This document shows positions 1 through 9,310 of a stretch of 64,000 nt of DNA, in pieces (position 1 is the first letter of the stretch; each line of letters opens with the position of its first letter). Made by a program: the position numbers and the translations under genes. Under the pieces are notes generated by a model. The model saw only the letters and a list, made by a program, of their open reading frames with translations. It ran no database searches and was not told where the DNA came from. This DNA is from Thiosulfativibrio zosterae (lineage in GTDB: Bacteria; Pseudomonadota; Gammaproteobacteria; Thiomicrospirales; Thiomicrospiraceae), in the NCBI RefSeq assembly GCF_011398155.1, contig NZ_AP021888.1:2392001-2456000 (forward strand), in the 5' to 3' direction.

Positions 1-1134
1 ACCAAAGTGATTCAGAATCGTGCCAATGAAATTCTCAAAAGCTATATGGATGACATCAATCTCATGCCATTAGAAGATGCCATGCAATCTGAATATGTCA
101 CGGCTCAAGACCTCATCACGCCTTATGTGCAAGACCTTGATAAGGTCGTCAATATGAAAGCCATAGCTGAAGCGGGCCTAAAATTAGGCATAGATCCACT
201 CGGCGGTGCGGCGATTGACTTCTGGAAACCCATTGCCGACACCTACGGTTTAAATCTAGAAATCGTCAACCCAAAAGTTGACCCAACCTTCTCATTTATG
301 AGTGTCGATAAAGACGGCAAAATCCGTATGGACTGCTCAAGTCCATATGCCATGGCCAGTTTGATTGATTTAAAAGACAACTACGACATCGCTTTTGGTA
401 ACGACCCAGATGTTGACCGTCACGGTATCGTGACCAAGTCAGCCGGTTTGATGAACCCTAACCATTATTTAGCCGTGGCGATTCAATACCTATTAACGCA
501 CCGCCCAGAATGGTCTGCCGATGTCAAAATTGGTAAAACGCTGGTGTCGAGTTCGATGATTGACCGCGTGGTCGCCTCTTTAGGTAAAAACCTTTCAGAA
601 GTACCTGTTGGCTTTAAATGGTTTGTGGATGGTTTGGTCAGCGGTGATTTTGCCTTCGGTGGTGAAGAATCTGCCGGTGCGTCTTTCTTGCGCATGGACG
701 GCACCACTTGGTCAACCGACAAGGACGGCATTATCATGAACTTGTTGGCTGCTGAAATTACGGCTGTAACAGGCAAAGACCCAGGACAACTCTACCAAGA
801 GTTGACCGCGCAATTTGGCAACCCTGTCTACACGCGTATTGATGCTCCCGCCAATCGTGAACAAAAAGCCATTTTAAGCAACCTGTCACCGGATATGGTT
901 AAAGCCTCTATGCTGGCCGGCGAAACCATCACCGCCAAACTGACGCATGCGCCAGGCAATGGTGCGGCCATTGGTGGTCTTAAAATCGTAACCGAAAACG
1001 GTTGGTTTGCGGCGCGTCCATCGGGCACAGAAGATATTTATAAAATCTATGCCGAAAGCTTTAAAGGCGAAGAGCACCTCAAGCAAATCGTAGAAGAGGC
1101 GCAAGCAATTGTTTTAGATGCCTTAAACGCATAA
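1..1134 (+). CDS. pgm: Phosphoglucomutase, 3' part (alpha-D-glucose-phosphate specific)
   Basis: The window opens inside this gene: the frame is already open at base 1, so the 377 residues seen are the C-terminal two thirds of a protein that is about 545 residues in the Escherichia coli Pgm family. The enzyme interconverts glucose 1-phosphate and glucose 6-phosphate in the cytosol, linking glycogen or polysaccharide synthesis with central metabolism. The metal-binding loop appears as DPDVDRHG, the sugar-binding loop as [10 protein letters not shown], and the phosphate-binding loop near the C terminus as [15 protein letters not shown]; these place it in the phosphohexomutase superfamily. The catalytic phosphoserine lies upstream of the window. 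A strong terminator follows 27 bases after the stop, so this is the end of a transcription unit. Confidence 0.93.
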   Translation, partial: TKVIQNRANEILKSYMDDINLMPLEDAMQSEYVTAQDLITPYVQDLDKVVNMKAIAEAGLKLGIDPLGGAAIDFWKPIADTYGLNLEIVNPKVDPTFSFMSVDKDGKIRMDCSSPYAMASLIDLKDNYDIAFGNDPDVDRHGIVTKSAGLMNPNHYLAVAIQYLLTHRPEWSADVKIGKTLVSSSMIDRVVASLGKNLSEVPVGFKWFVDGLVSGDFAFGGEESAGASFLRMDGTTWSTDKDGIIMNLLAAEITAVTGKDPGQLYQELTAQFGNPVYTRIDAPANREQKAILSNLSPDMVKASMLAGETITAKLTHAPGNGAAIGGLKIVTENGWFAARPSGTEDIYKIYAESFKGEEHLKQIVEEAQAIVLDALNA

Positions 1135-1160
1135 TTCAACCCGTCAATCACTTCAATTCA

Positions 1161-1187
1161 AAGCGGCTTTTTAGCCGCTTTTTTTTC
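1161..1187 (+). terminator. Rho-independent terminator after pgm
   Basis: AAGCGGC and GCCGCTT pair across a short T-rich loop and are followed by an uninterrupted run of T. It sits just downstream of the phosphoglucomutase stop codon. Confidence 0.85.
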
Positions 1188-1296
1188 GCGAAAACCAGCC
1201 CCAAAACCCCTTTAACTCATAAATTTAATAAGGTTTTTAATTTTTATACAAAATCGCTTTAAAAATTATACTTGTTAGGGTTTAATACTAAATATT

Positions 1297-1992
1297 ATGT
1301 GTTTTAAAGGCTTGTTTTTTATGTCCCCCCTACGCACCGCAACTCTTTCTTTATTCACCACGCTTCTAGTGTCCGTTTTAAGTTTTATACCAACTGCTCA
1401 TGCCAATGATTCAGCCAAACCAGAATTCCAAGAAAAAATTGCCAATCCACAACTGCTCACTCAACTCAAACAAGGTGGCTTTGTGCTTTATATGCGCCAT
1501 GGCAACACCGACAACTCACGCCCAGACCGAGTGCCCAGCGTTGACTTAAATGACTGCAATACCCAGCGTGTTTTAAATGAGCTTGGACAAACCGTGACCA
1601 AACAAGTTGGAGTGTATGTGCGCCAAGCCGGCATTCCTGTGGGCGAGGTGTTTTCAAGCCCCATGTGCCGTGCCAAAAACTCGGCCTTGAATGCTTTTGG
1701 TCACTTCACTTTAGAGCCCGCCATTATGTATACCGGTGGCATGACCAGCGCCCAAAAAAAACCCGTATTGGCCAAAACGCGAGAATTGATTTCAAAGCCC
1801 GTGGCACCGGGCACCAATCGTTTCTTGGTGGCGCATGCGCCTAATATGATGGACTTAATGGGCTATTTCCCTAAAGAAGCCACCTTGGTTATTTTTAAAC
1901 CTAAAGGGCACAGTCAGTTTGACTATTTAGGCAGTATTCGCCCCCAAGATTGGTCAGAATTGCTTAAACCGACTGCTGCAACTCGTGAATAA
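1297..1992 (+). CDS. Exported histidine phosphatase superfamily protein
   Basis: A 231-residue protein of the histidine phosphatase (phosphoglycerate mutase-like) superfamily. The catalytic RHG triad motif is visible in LYMRHGNTDN, and the second histidine is probably that of VAHAPNMMD. A hydrophobic signal peptide ends near AHANDS, so the domain is expected to act in the periplasm; the substrate cannot be told from sequence. Two starts are possible: ATG at 1297, or ATG at 1321, which gives a more typical signal peptide (MSPLRTATLSLF). Neither has a good ribosome binding site. A TATACT hexamer at about 1267 could be its -10 box. No functional link to the neighbouring genes is apparent. Confidence 0.75.
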   Translation: MCFKGLFFMSPLRTATLSLFTTLLVSVLSFIPTAHANDSAKPEFQEKIANPQLLTQLKQGGFVLYMRHGNTDNSRPDRVPSVDLNDCNTQRVLNELGQTVTKQVGVYVRQAGIPVGEVFSSPMCRAKNSALNAFGHFTLEPAIMYTGGMTSAQKKPVLAKTRELISKPVAPGTNRFLVAHAPNMMDLMGYFPKEATLVIFKPKGHSQFDYLGSIRPQDWSELLKPTAATRE

Positions 1993-2048
1993 GTTTATCT
2001 CATCCAGACTGCAACACTTGAGCACGCTAAAAACCCTTTGATGACATC

Positions 2049-4199
2049 ATGAAAAAACCCAGCATATCTTCCCTAATCATTTTTCTACTGCCAGCACTGC
2101 TGGCTTTAGGCATTATGGGGCTGGTCAACCTTTATAGTTCAACCCACTTTATTGATACCGAACAAAGCAATCTGTCGCATATCGAAAAACACACTCAAAA
2201 TATGCGCATGACCCTTAACTTTATTCAGCAAACGGGTCAACTCCACAGCCGACTAGAAACACTGCTGGAAGCCGCCAAACAAAAAACGCAATCACAAGGG
2301 CAACTCTATCTCAGCCACACCAAAATTATCGATGAGTTGGCCAGTTTAGAACAACAGTTTCAACAACTTGAAAGCACCCTCAATCAATTGCCCAGTGACC
2401 AAATGGACCTAAAAAAATGGAAAGAGGGGTTTATCAAATTTAAACATTTTTGCATGATGGCTACGGACATCATCGCCATCGACCCCAGCACGGCGCAAAC
2501 CTACCTTAACTCTGCCCAAAAGTCGTTTTTTGATTTTTCATACCATGCTTATTTAGTGTCTGAACACCTCTCCAAACAAACCAATCAAACCATTAAAGAG
2601 TCCAAAACACTGTTAGAAGATTCCAAAAGTGTGCTTTATTTGATGTTTGCGTTAGCGTCTATGATTGCGCTATTAGTTGCCATTTTGGCAGCCCGCAAAC
2701 TCTCAGAATATCATCGCGACATACTTTCTTCACTCACGGCCTTAACCAATAACACCAAAAACATTCCAGAGCTTCCTAGAATTACTCAGTTGGTGTCAAA
2801 AACCCGTGGCGAAATTCAAAACCTTGGGCAGGCTGTTCTTAAATTTAGAGATGTCTTAATCTTGAATGAAGCTGAACAAAAGCATATTTTTGAATTGGCT
2901 TTTTGTGACACCCTTACCCAACTCCCCAACCGCTCCTCACTGCTTAAAAAGTTAAGCACCGAGCTTGAAGACTTAAAGCTCGCCAACAAACAAAACGCCC
3001 TATTCAAAATTAACCTGAATCGCTTTAAGTTATTTAATGATGGCATGGGGTATGAGTTTGGAGATGAACTCCTCAAACTGCTCGCACTACGCCTTAAACA
3101 TTTCGACCTGCCAGACATTGAATGCTTTAGAACCGGTGGCGACGAGTTTGTGATCAGAATTCCGTTTACCGCTGTCAACAACCAAGACCTATCGAGCCAC
3201 CTCAATTTACTGGCCGAAAGTTTGCATCATCATGTCAGCAAAGAATTCTCAATTGCCAACCACCGCATCAAAGTCACGGTGAATATCGGCATGACCCTCT
3301 ATCCTATGAGCGCCAATGACACGCCTTTAGAAGTGCTAAGGCACAGTATGATTGCACTGCATAAATCTAAAGAATTAGGGCAACGCCAAACGGTGATTTT
3401 TAACAGCGATCTTTTAAAATCCGCCAATGACAGCTTTGAAATTGAAAAAGACCTCGAAAAAGCGCTTAAAAATAACGAGCTGGTTTTTTATCTTCAAAGC
3501 CAAATTCACCCCACCAATAAGACCCACTTTGCCGAATCCTTGATTCGCTGGCATCACCCCACCAAAGGCATGATTTCTCCAATGGTTTTTATTGGCATTG
3601 CCGAAAAGTCAGACCTGATTGTTCAAATCGACCAATGGATGTTAACGCAAGCTTGTCACTTTATTGTGCAGCAAACGCTGTTGGGTAAAAGCGTGCATAT
3701 CTCGGTCAATATTTCTGGGCGCCATTTCACCAAACCTGATTTTATCGAAGAAATCGAAACCCTGATTGCCAAAACCGGCGTAGATGCCCACAAACTGACG
3801 CTTGAAATCACCGAAAGTGTTTTGGTGACAGACCTTGAAGATGTCATTGAAAAAATGCGCCATTTGCGCCGTTATGGCATACGCTTTTCGATTGATGATT
3901 TTGGCACGGGCTATTCGTCACTCGCCTATTTGAAAAAACTACCCGTGCACGAACTTAAAATAGACAAACTGTTTATTAATGAAATTGCCACCAACCCAGA
4001 CGACTTTAAATTGGTACGCGCCATTTTTGAAGTCGCCAAAACCTTTGACTTGAGCGTGGTGGTTGAAGGCGTTGAAGATGAGCACCAACTCGAAGTGCTT
4101 AACGGACTGGGCAAACCCATTATTCAAGGCTTTATCTACGCCAAACCCATTCCTGCGAATGACTGGGCCCAACAACTCACTGTTGCGCAAAGCGTTTAA
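2049..4199 (+). CDS. Membrane GGDEF-EAL protein (c-di-GMP turnover)
   Basis: A 716-residue inner-membrane signalling protein. An N-terminal membrane helix (about residues 7-29) and a second (about 190-212) bracket a mainly helical periplasmic segment that may sense a signal. A diguanylate cyclase domain follows with an intact GGDEF at residues 363-367; no RxxD inhibitory site is seen at the usual place before it. The C-terminal phosphodiesterase domain has ESL (496-498) in place of EAL, keeping the metal-binding glutamate, and retains the IDDFGTGYSSL loop and the ITES motif. Both activities are therefore possible; which one dominates cannot be decided. The gene converges with another GGDEF-EAL gene. 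Confidence 0.88.
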   Translation: MKKPSISSLIIFLLPALLALGIMGLVNLYSSTHFIDTEQSNLSHIEKHTQNMRMTLNFIQQTGQLHSRLETLLEAAKQKTQSQGQLYLSHTKIIDELASLEQQFQQLESTLNQLPSDQMDLKKWKEGFIKFKHFCMMATDIIAIDPSTAQTYLNSAQKSFFDFSYHAYLVSEHLSKQTNQTIKESKTLLEDSKSVLYLMFALASMIALLVAILAARKLSEYHRDILSSLTALTNNTKNIPELPRITQLVSKTRGEIQNLGQAVLKFRDVLILNEAEQKHIFELAFCDTLTQLPNRSSLLKKLSTELEDLKLANKQNALFKINLNRFKLFNDGMGYEFGDELLKLLALRLKHFDLPDIECFRTGGDEFVIRIPFTAVNNQDLSSHLNLLAESLHHHVSKEFSIANHRIKVTVNIGMTLYPMSANDTPLEVLRHSMIALHKSKELGQRQTVIFNSDLLKSANDSFEIEKDLEKALKNNELVFYLQSQIHPTNKTHFAESLIRWHHPTKGMISPMVFIGIAEKSDLIVQIDQWMLTQACHFIVQQTLLGKSVHISVNISGRHFTKPDFIEEIETLIAKTGVDAHKLTLEITESVLVTDLEDVIEKMRHLRRYGIRFSIDDFGTGYSSLAYLKKLPVHELKIDKLFINEIATNPDDFKLVRAIFEVAKTFDLSVVVEGVEDEHQLEVLNGLGKPIIQGFIYAKPIPANDWAQQLTVAQSV

Positions 4200-4233
4200 A
4201 CTCCAAAAGACGCTATTTTTAACGCAAATTTAA

Positions 4234-4243
4234 CCAGGCCTGG
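4234..4243. repeat. Dispersed palindrome CCAGGCCTGG, intergenic copy
   Basis: Extended context is AAATTTAACCAGGCCTGGTT followed by GTTTTTAG. It lies between two convergent genes and could also help termination, since it can fold back and is followed by T runs. Confidence 0.8.
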
Positions 4244-4284
4244 TTGTTTTTAGTCTTTTTTACACGCTTTTTAGGTGTTTTTTA

Positions 4285-6372
4285 TTAAGCCTTAGCGCTT
4301 AATAAAACCGACATTTCTGCTGCCGGCAAGGGCCTACTGTAGAAAAAGCCTTGAATGGTATCGCAGCCATTTTGCAAAATAAAATGCTGCTGTTCTGCCG
4401 TTTCAACGCCCTCAGCAATCAAACTCAACCCTAAACTTTTGCCTAAGGCGATGACCGCACGGGTAATGGCGGTGTCATCCTCATCCTCTGGAAGGTCACG
4501 AACAAAAGACTGGTCAATTTTTAACTTGTTAAGTGGTAGTTTTTTCAAATAAGACAAGGAAGAATAGCCTGTTCCAAAATCATCAATGGCAATCCCAAAC
4601 CCTAGCGCACGCAGTTGTTTAAGCATGGCGATTGCCTTATCTGGGTTTTGCATGATTTGACTTTCAGTCACCTCCAACATAATGCGCTCTGCTGCTACGC
4701 CATACTGCTTTAGCTGACTCGCTAAGACAACACTAAAATCTTCTCGCTCGAGTTGATGTGGCGCCACATTTAACGACAAAACGCCCCAATCTAATCCCGC
4801 AGTATCCCACTGAGCCACTTGTGAGATGGCCTGTTCCATCACCAAGCGATCCAAGGGGATAATCAGCCCTGTTTCTTCTGCCAGTGGAATAAATTGCGCG
4901 GGGCTCAAAAGCCCTAATTGAGGATGTCGCCAACGCACCAACGCTTCTAATCCGCTTAATCGCGCAACGCCGTTTATGATTTGCATTTGTGGCTGGTAAA
5001 AAACCTCAAACTCTTTTTTCTGAATGGCTGCACGCAAACTACTTTCTAAGGCGACTCGCTCTAACGCTTTTTGCGTCATTTCTTGGCTGTAAAATTGATA
5101 GTGATTTCTGCCGTCTGCTTTTGCTTTAAACAGCGCGGCATCGGCATTTTTGAGAATACTGTTGGCATCTAATCCATCATCTGGAAAAATAGCAACACCG
5201 ATACTCAAGGTCACATAAAAAACATGATCATCTATGATAATGGGCGCCGCCATCAAGTCGATATATTGCGATACCTTTTCCGCCAAACTGGCAATGCCTT
5301 TAATGTCTTGAATAATTAAACCAAACTCATCACCGCCCAAGCGCGCCAGTGTTTGCCCCTCGGAAACCAAGATAGAGAGCTTTTTTGCGATTTCAATTAA
5401 AACCAAATCGCCCACTTGGTGACCAATAGCATCATTAATCTCTTTAAAGTTATCTAAATCAAATACCAAAACAGCCACTTTGCTTTGGCTTTTTGTATTG
5501 GTATCAACTACCTTTTTTAAGCGATCCCAAAACAAATTACGATTGGGCAAACCGGTAAGCTCATCATAAAAAGCTTGGCGCTCCAACTGAACCTCTAAGG
5601 CTTTTTGAAGGGTAATATCTCGACCACTGCCCACCGTACCAATCAACTGACCTTGTGCATCAAACAAAGGGGCTTTATGCACATCTAGGTAACACAACTC
5701 ACCACGAATATTGCCATACTCTTCAAACGCCATAGCTTTCATGTTTTCTATGACCACTTCATCTGAGTTAAAACATAACTCACCAAAGGTGTGCCATGCC
5801 GGATTGTCGGCGTGTTTTTCACGCTCTCGTTGTGCAAAAAACATGTCGTTTTTGCCAATGGGTTCTTCAATATTATTGGCCATTAACAAGTTGTCGCAAA
5901 TGGCTTGATTTGCAAATAAATAGCGCCCTTCCAAATCTTTCGCCCACAACATATCGGGTAAATTATTGGTCAAAATACTTAAGAACTGCCCATCATTTAA
6001 GACGGCTTGGCACTCCAATTCTGAAGGCGCAGGCCCACCTAAAAACAAAATCAATGCGGCTTGATCATCGTCAGTAAATGGGTGTCTTGTAAAAAAATAC
6101 CGCACGCCATCCCAAACGATTGCAACGGATGCGTTTTCAACAGGGCTGTCTTCTGCTGAACTTTGAACCTTAACTTGCTGATTAAGAGATGTTGATTGTT
6201 TTGAAGGATGGAGCAACTCCCAAAGAAGAGAATCGGGTAGAATTTCGCAGGGGAAATTAGCTTGTTCAGCGAGTAATAATTTAACTGGCTCATTGCCATA
6301 GAGTAGCAGCGCTTTACCTTCTTGGGTATTTTTGACGACTAATTGCCACTGGCTCATAAACTTCCTTGTCAT
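4285..6372 (-). CDS. Cytosolic PAS-GGDEF-EAL protein
   Basis: A 695-residue protein with no evident membrane helix. The N-terminal 120 residues are not recognised. A PAS domain follows (about 142-260, starting near LPDMLWAKDLEGRYLFAN), of the kind that binds a small ligand or cofactor. The cyclase domain has GGDEF at 346-350 and the phosphodiesterase domain an intact EAL at 476-478 with IDDFGTGYSSL downstream, so it can in principle both make and degrade c-di-GMP. The first ATG has no ribosome binding site, whereas ATG at 6357 is preceded by AAGGAAG, so the protein may begin there (MSQWQLVVKN). It is convergent with the membrane GGDEF-EAL gene. Confidence 0.88.
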   Translation of the reverse strand: MTRKFMSQWQLVVKNTQEGKALLLYGNEPVKLLLAEQANFPCEILPDSLLWELLHPSKQSTSLNQQVKVQSSAEDSPVENASVAIVWDGVRYFFTRHPFTDDDQAALILFLGGPAPSELECQAVLNDGQFLSILTNNLPDMLWAKDLEGRYLFANQAICDNLLMANNIEEPIGKNDMFFAQREREKHADNPAWHTFGELCFNSDEVVIENMKAMAFEEYGNIRGELCYLDVHKAPLFDAQGQLIGTVGSGRDITLQKALEVQLERQAFYDELTGLPNRNLFWDRLKKVVDTNTKSQSKVAVLVFDLDNFKEINDAIGHQVGDLVLIEIAKKLSILVSEGQTLARLGGDEFGLIIQDIKGIASLAEKVSQYIDLMAAPIIIDDHVFYVTLSIGVAIFPDDGLDANSILKNADAALFKAKADGRNHYQFYSQEMTQKALERVALESSLRAAIQKKEFEVFYQPQMQIINGVARLSGLEALVRWRHPQLGLLSPAQFIPLAEETGLIIPLDRLVMEQAISQVAQWDTAGLDWGVLSLNVAPHQLEREDFSVVLASQLKQYGVAAERIMLEVTESQIMQNPDKAIAMLKQLRALGFGIAIDDFGTGYSSLSYLKKLPLNKLKIDQSFVRDLPEDEDDTAITRAVIALGKSLGLSLIAEGVETAEQQHFILQNGCDTIQGFFYSRPLPAAEMSVLLSAKA

Positions 6373-6560
6373 TCACTTTTTTAAAGTCCACCATTTTTAT
6401 TTAACTTGCTGTCTTTCGCCAATCAATTAATTCTATCCAGTAGTATCATGCCTTATCGATTAGCGATTTCGTCTTAAAAATAAGCGCCATTAAATATTCA
6501 TTTTTAAAACCACTAGAAGCGTAAAATAATGCTCTTTTTAACAGCGCTTGGAACCCACTC

Positions 6561-7490
6561 ATGACTCGCAGCTTAGTGTTGCAAACTGCTTTTTTAACGC
6601 TTGCATCTATCACCGCCTTTGCCGCCAATGCCGTGGTGTGTCGCTGGGCGTTAGACCATCAACTCATTGACCCTGTGAGCTTTACCAGCTTGCGCTTAGG
6701 TTCGGGCGCCGCCAGTTTGTTTTTGGTGATGACTTGGTTTCATTGGCGCAAAAAATCCAATCAAGCCGCCAGCTTAAACTCTGCCACAGAAACCGTTAGC
6801 CATGGTAGTTGGCGTGCGGCAATTATTTTATTTTTGTATGCCATTACCTTTTCTTACGGTTATGTTGCCATCAGCACCGCCACTGGTGCTTTATTATTGG
6901 CTGCCGTGGTGCAACTGACCATGATTGGCTATGCCGTCAAAAATGGCGACAAACTGCACACGGCAGAGTGGATTGGTGTAGGTCTTGCGCTGTTAGGCCT
7001 GTTGTATTTGGTCTATCCAAAACTCACCACGCCCTCTTGGTGGGGTTTGGTCATGGTCGTGGCATCGGCTTACACTTGGGCGCTTTATACGCTCAATGGA
7101 CGCAAATCACTTAACCCCTTGTCCGACACCGCATTTAATTTTTACCGCACTTTACCCATGATAACACTGGCCAGTACCTTGAGTTTGCTGTTTACCGAGC
7201 AAGTGTTTATCACCGAAAAAGGATTCCTATTGGCGATTATCTCAGGTGGTGTCACCACGGGACTGGGGTATATTTTATGGTACACCGCTTTGCCACGCAT
7301 CTCATCCAGTTTGGCTTCGGCTTCGCAATTGCTCGTGCCTTTATTGGCGGCTTTTGGCGCGGCTTGGATGATCAGTGAACCCATTACTTTGCGCTTTTTA
7401 ATCGCCGCCACCTTAATGCTCGGTGGCCTCGCCTTAGTTTTGCACGGACGCAATCAACACCGCAAAGCGGCGTTAAAAACGCCGGCTTAA
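6561..7490 (+). CDS. EamA-family (DMT superfamily) transporter
   Basis: A 309-residue integral membrane protein with about ten hydrophobic helices arranged as two EamA repeats, the usual build of drug/metabolite exporters such as RhaT- or YdcZ-like carriers. The N-terminal repeat begins FAANAVVCRWAL and the C-terminal repeat holds GLGYILWYTALPRISSSLASASQLLVPLLA (written here only as its position, about residues 240-265). The substrate is unknown. It is followed 30 bases downstream by a metallo-hydrolase gene and then by a second EamA gene; the three probably form one transcription unit. Confidence 0.82.
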   Translation: MTRSLVLQTAFLTLASITAFAANAVVCRWALDHQLIDPVSFTSLRLGSGAASLFLVMTWFHWRKKSNQAASLNSATETVSHGSWRAAIILFLYAITFSYGYVAISTATGALLLAAVVQLTMIGYAVKNGDKLHTAEWIGVGLALLGLLYLVYPKLTTPSWWGLVMVVASAYTWALYTLNGRKSLNPLSDTAFNFYRTLPMITLASTLSLLFTEQVFITEKGFLLAIISGGVTTGLGYILWYTALPRISSSLASASQLLVPLLAAFGAAWMISEPITLRFLIAATLMLGGLALVLHGRNQHRKAALKTPA

Positions 7491-7520
7491 AAGCGCCCAC
7501 TCAACTTTAAGGAAACTCAC

Positions 7521-8381
7521 ATGATCAAAATTACCTGTGTGGTCGAAAACTCCGTTAAACTCGGTTCACCCTTTTGGGGTGAACACGGCATGTCTGTGCT
7601 GATCGAAAACACCCAAACCCAAGAACGCATCCTGTTTGATACCGGACAATCGGGCGAGGTACTGTTGCACAATCTTGAACGCCTTAACATTACCCCCGAC
7701 AGCATTCAACAACTGGTGCTCAGCCACGGACATTATGACCACGCTGGCGGACTTTACGCTCTGCTGAAAGCACGCACGGCTGGTACAACCCTGCCTATTT
7801 ATGGTCATCCAGACATTTTCTCGGCACATTTTTCTACGCATCCCAATGGCCAGCTAAAACCGGTGATGATGCCCAAAACCCAAGCTGAACTCGAAGCCTT
7901 AGGCGCGCGCTGGGAGCTGAATGTCCAATCACAACCCATCACTGCCCAATTGTTTACCACAGGCGAAATTCCCAAACTTGAACCCTTGGAAAACTTTGGC
8001 GACGAACGCTTGGTGATTCAAAACCCTCAGAATCCAGATGAGCGTTTAAAAGACCCGATTAAAGATGACATGAGCTTGGTCATTCAAACCTCACAGGGTT
8101 TAATCGTGGTGTTAGGTTGCTGCCATGCGGGTGTCATCAATACCCTCAACCACATTGAGCAAGTCTTTGCCAATCAACCCATCTTAGCCATGATGGGCGG
8201 AACCCATTTGGCCAGTGCTTCAGAGGCCAGATTGCAAAAAACCGCCGAGCGCGTTGCGTCTATTCCACAAATCGGCTTTAGCCATTGCACGGGCATTGCG
8301 GTGATGGCGCGCTTTTTAGCACAAATGCCGCAACAAGCCTTTGTGTTTCAAGTGGGCACTGAGCTCACTTTTGCCCTGTAA
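7521..8381 (+). CDS. MBL-fold metallo-hydrolase, dihydropterin-related subgroup
   Basis: A 286-residue metallo-beta-lactamase-fold hydrolase. The metal-binding signature is HGHYDH in LSHGHYDHAGG, with a later histidine in GCCHAGVINT and another in FSHCTGIAVM. The overall pattern, including the start ITCVVENSV and GTHLASA, matches the group annotated as 7,8-dihydropterin-6-methyl-4-(beta-D-ribofuranosyl)aminobenzene-5'-phosphate synthase-like, whose cellular role is mostly unclear. It is cytosolic, as no signal peptide is present, and lies between two EamA transporter genes. A ribosome binding site (AAGGAAA) precedes the ATG. Confidence 0.78.
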   Translation: MIKITCVVENSVKLGSPFWGEHGMSVLIENTQTQERILFDTGQSGEVLLHNLERLNITPDSIQQLVLSHGHYDHAGGLYALLKARTAGTTLPIYGHPDIFSAHFSTHPNGQLKPVMMPKTQAELEALGARWELNVQSQPITAQLFTTGEIPKLEPLENFGDERLVIQNPQNPDERLKDPIKDDMSLVIQTSQGLIVVLGCCHAGVINTLNHIEQVFANQPILAMMGGTHLASASEARLQKTAERVASIPQIGFSHCTGIAVMARFLAQMPQQAFVFQVGTELTFAL

Positions 8382-8414
8382 TCCTTAACCATTGAAACAA
8401 CACCGGAGATTCTC

Positions 8415-9308
8415 ATTCCAACCAAACAGATTACCGCTCGCCCCCTCATCGTTTTATTTTTGTTGAGTTTTATTTGGGGCTATAACTGGGTCGTGATGAA
8501 AGACGGTCTGAGCGATAGTGCGCCTTTATGGTTTGGCTCTATTCGTACCATTGTGCCCGGCTTATTATTGATTTTGCTGTTGCCGCTGCTTAAAAAAAGC
8601 ATGACGCCACCGCCCATGCGTTTTGTATTGCCACTCGCGCTGTTGCAAACCACAGGTTTTGTTGGCTTTACCATGTTAGCACTTGAAGAAGGTGCGGTTG
8701 GCGCAACGGCGATTTTGGTATTCACCATGCCGATTTGGCTCACCTTGATGGCGCACACTTTTTTACATGAACGCCTCACCAAACGCCATTGGTTAGCCAT
8801 ACTGGTGGCGGCAGTTGGATTGTTTCTGATGATTGCGCCCTGGCAAACCCACCTGGCTTTAGCCGCCAGTTTATTTGCCCTGCTCTCAGGGATTGCATGG
8901 GCAGGCGGTTCACTGTGGCAAAAGAAATATGGGCCTTTATATCAACTCGACATGATTAATATCACCGCTTGGCAAATGCTGTTTGGCGGATTCTTTTTAC
9001 TGGCCAGTGCAATGTTGTTGGAAGACTATCGCATGAATTGGACACCGCATTTTGCATGGGTGGTGTTTTATAATCTAATTCCAGTGGGTGCGGTGGGTTG
9101 GTTGATGTGGTTTTATGTACTGCACAATTTACCGACCAAAGTCGCCGGCTTTGGCTCTTTGCTGATTCCAACCATAGGCGTTTTAGCCGCATGGATACAA
9201 CTGGGCGAAGAGCCAGATACCTTTGAATTTCTGGGTATCTTGTTTATTTTGACCGCCTTAGTGATGATTTTGTGGCCAACAAAATTATTTAAACCACCGA
9301 CTGCATAA
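8415..9308 (+). CDS. EamA-family transporter, apparently starting at ATT
   Basis: An EamA/DMT membrane protein with about ten helices, 297 residues if it starts at 8415. The frame contains no ATG, GTG or TTG before TTG at 8460, and a start there would cut into the first membrane helix and remove the usual basic cap. Upstream, codon ATT at 8415 is preceded by GGAG (8405-8408) at a six-base spacing and gives an N terminus IPTKQITARPLIVLFLL typical for the family. An ATT initiator is rare but known (Escherichia coli infC). The alternative is a mutated ATG with reduced expression, or the TTG start. Substrate unknown. It ends two bases before the convergent selO gene. Confidence 0.72.
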   Translation: MPTKQITARPLIVLFLLSFIWGYNWVVMKDGLSDSAPLWFGSIRTIVPGLLLILLLPLLKKSMTPPPMRFVLPLALLQTTGFVGFTMLALEEGAVGATAILVFTMPIWLTLMAHTFLHERLTKRHWLAILVAAVGLFLMIAPWQTHLALAASLFALLSGIAWAGGSLWQKKYGPLYQLDMINITAWQMLFGGFFLLASAMLLEDYRMNWTPHFAWVVFYNLIPVGAVGWLMWFYVLHNLPTKVAGFGSLLIPTIGVLAAWIQLGEEPDTFEFLGILFILTALVMILWPTKLFKPPTA

Positions 9309-9310
9309 CA

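Noticed and set aside
2816-3205. Antisense open frames of 60-130 codons within real genes (this example lies in the first GGDEF-EAL gene)
   Set aside because: They lie opposite well-conserved domains, have no ribosome binding site and encode low-complexity, Ser- or Arg-rich sequences.
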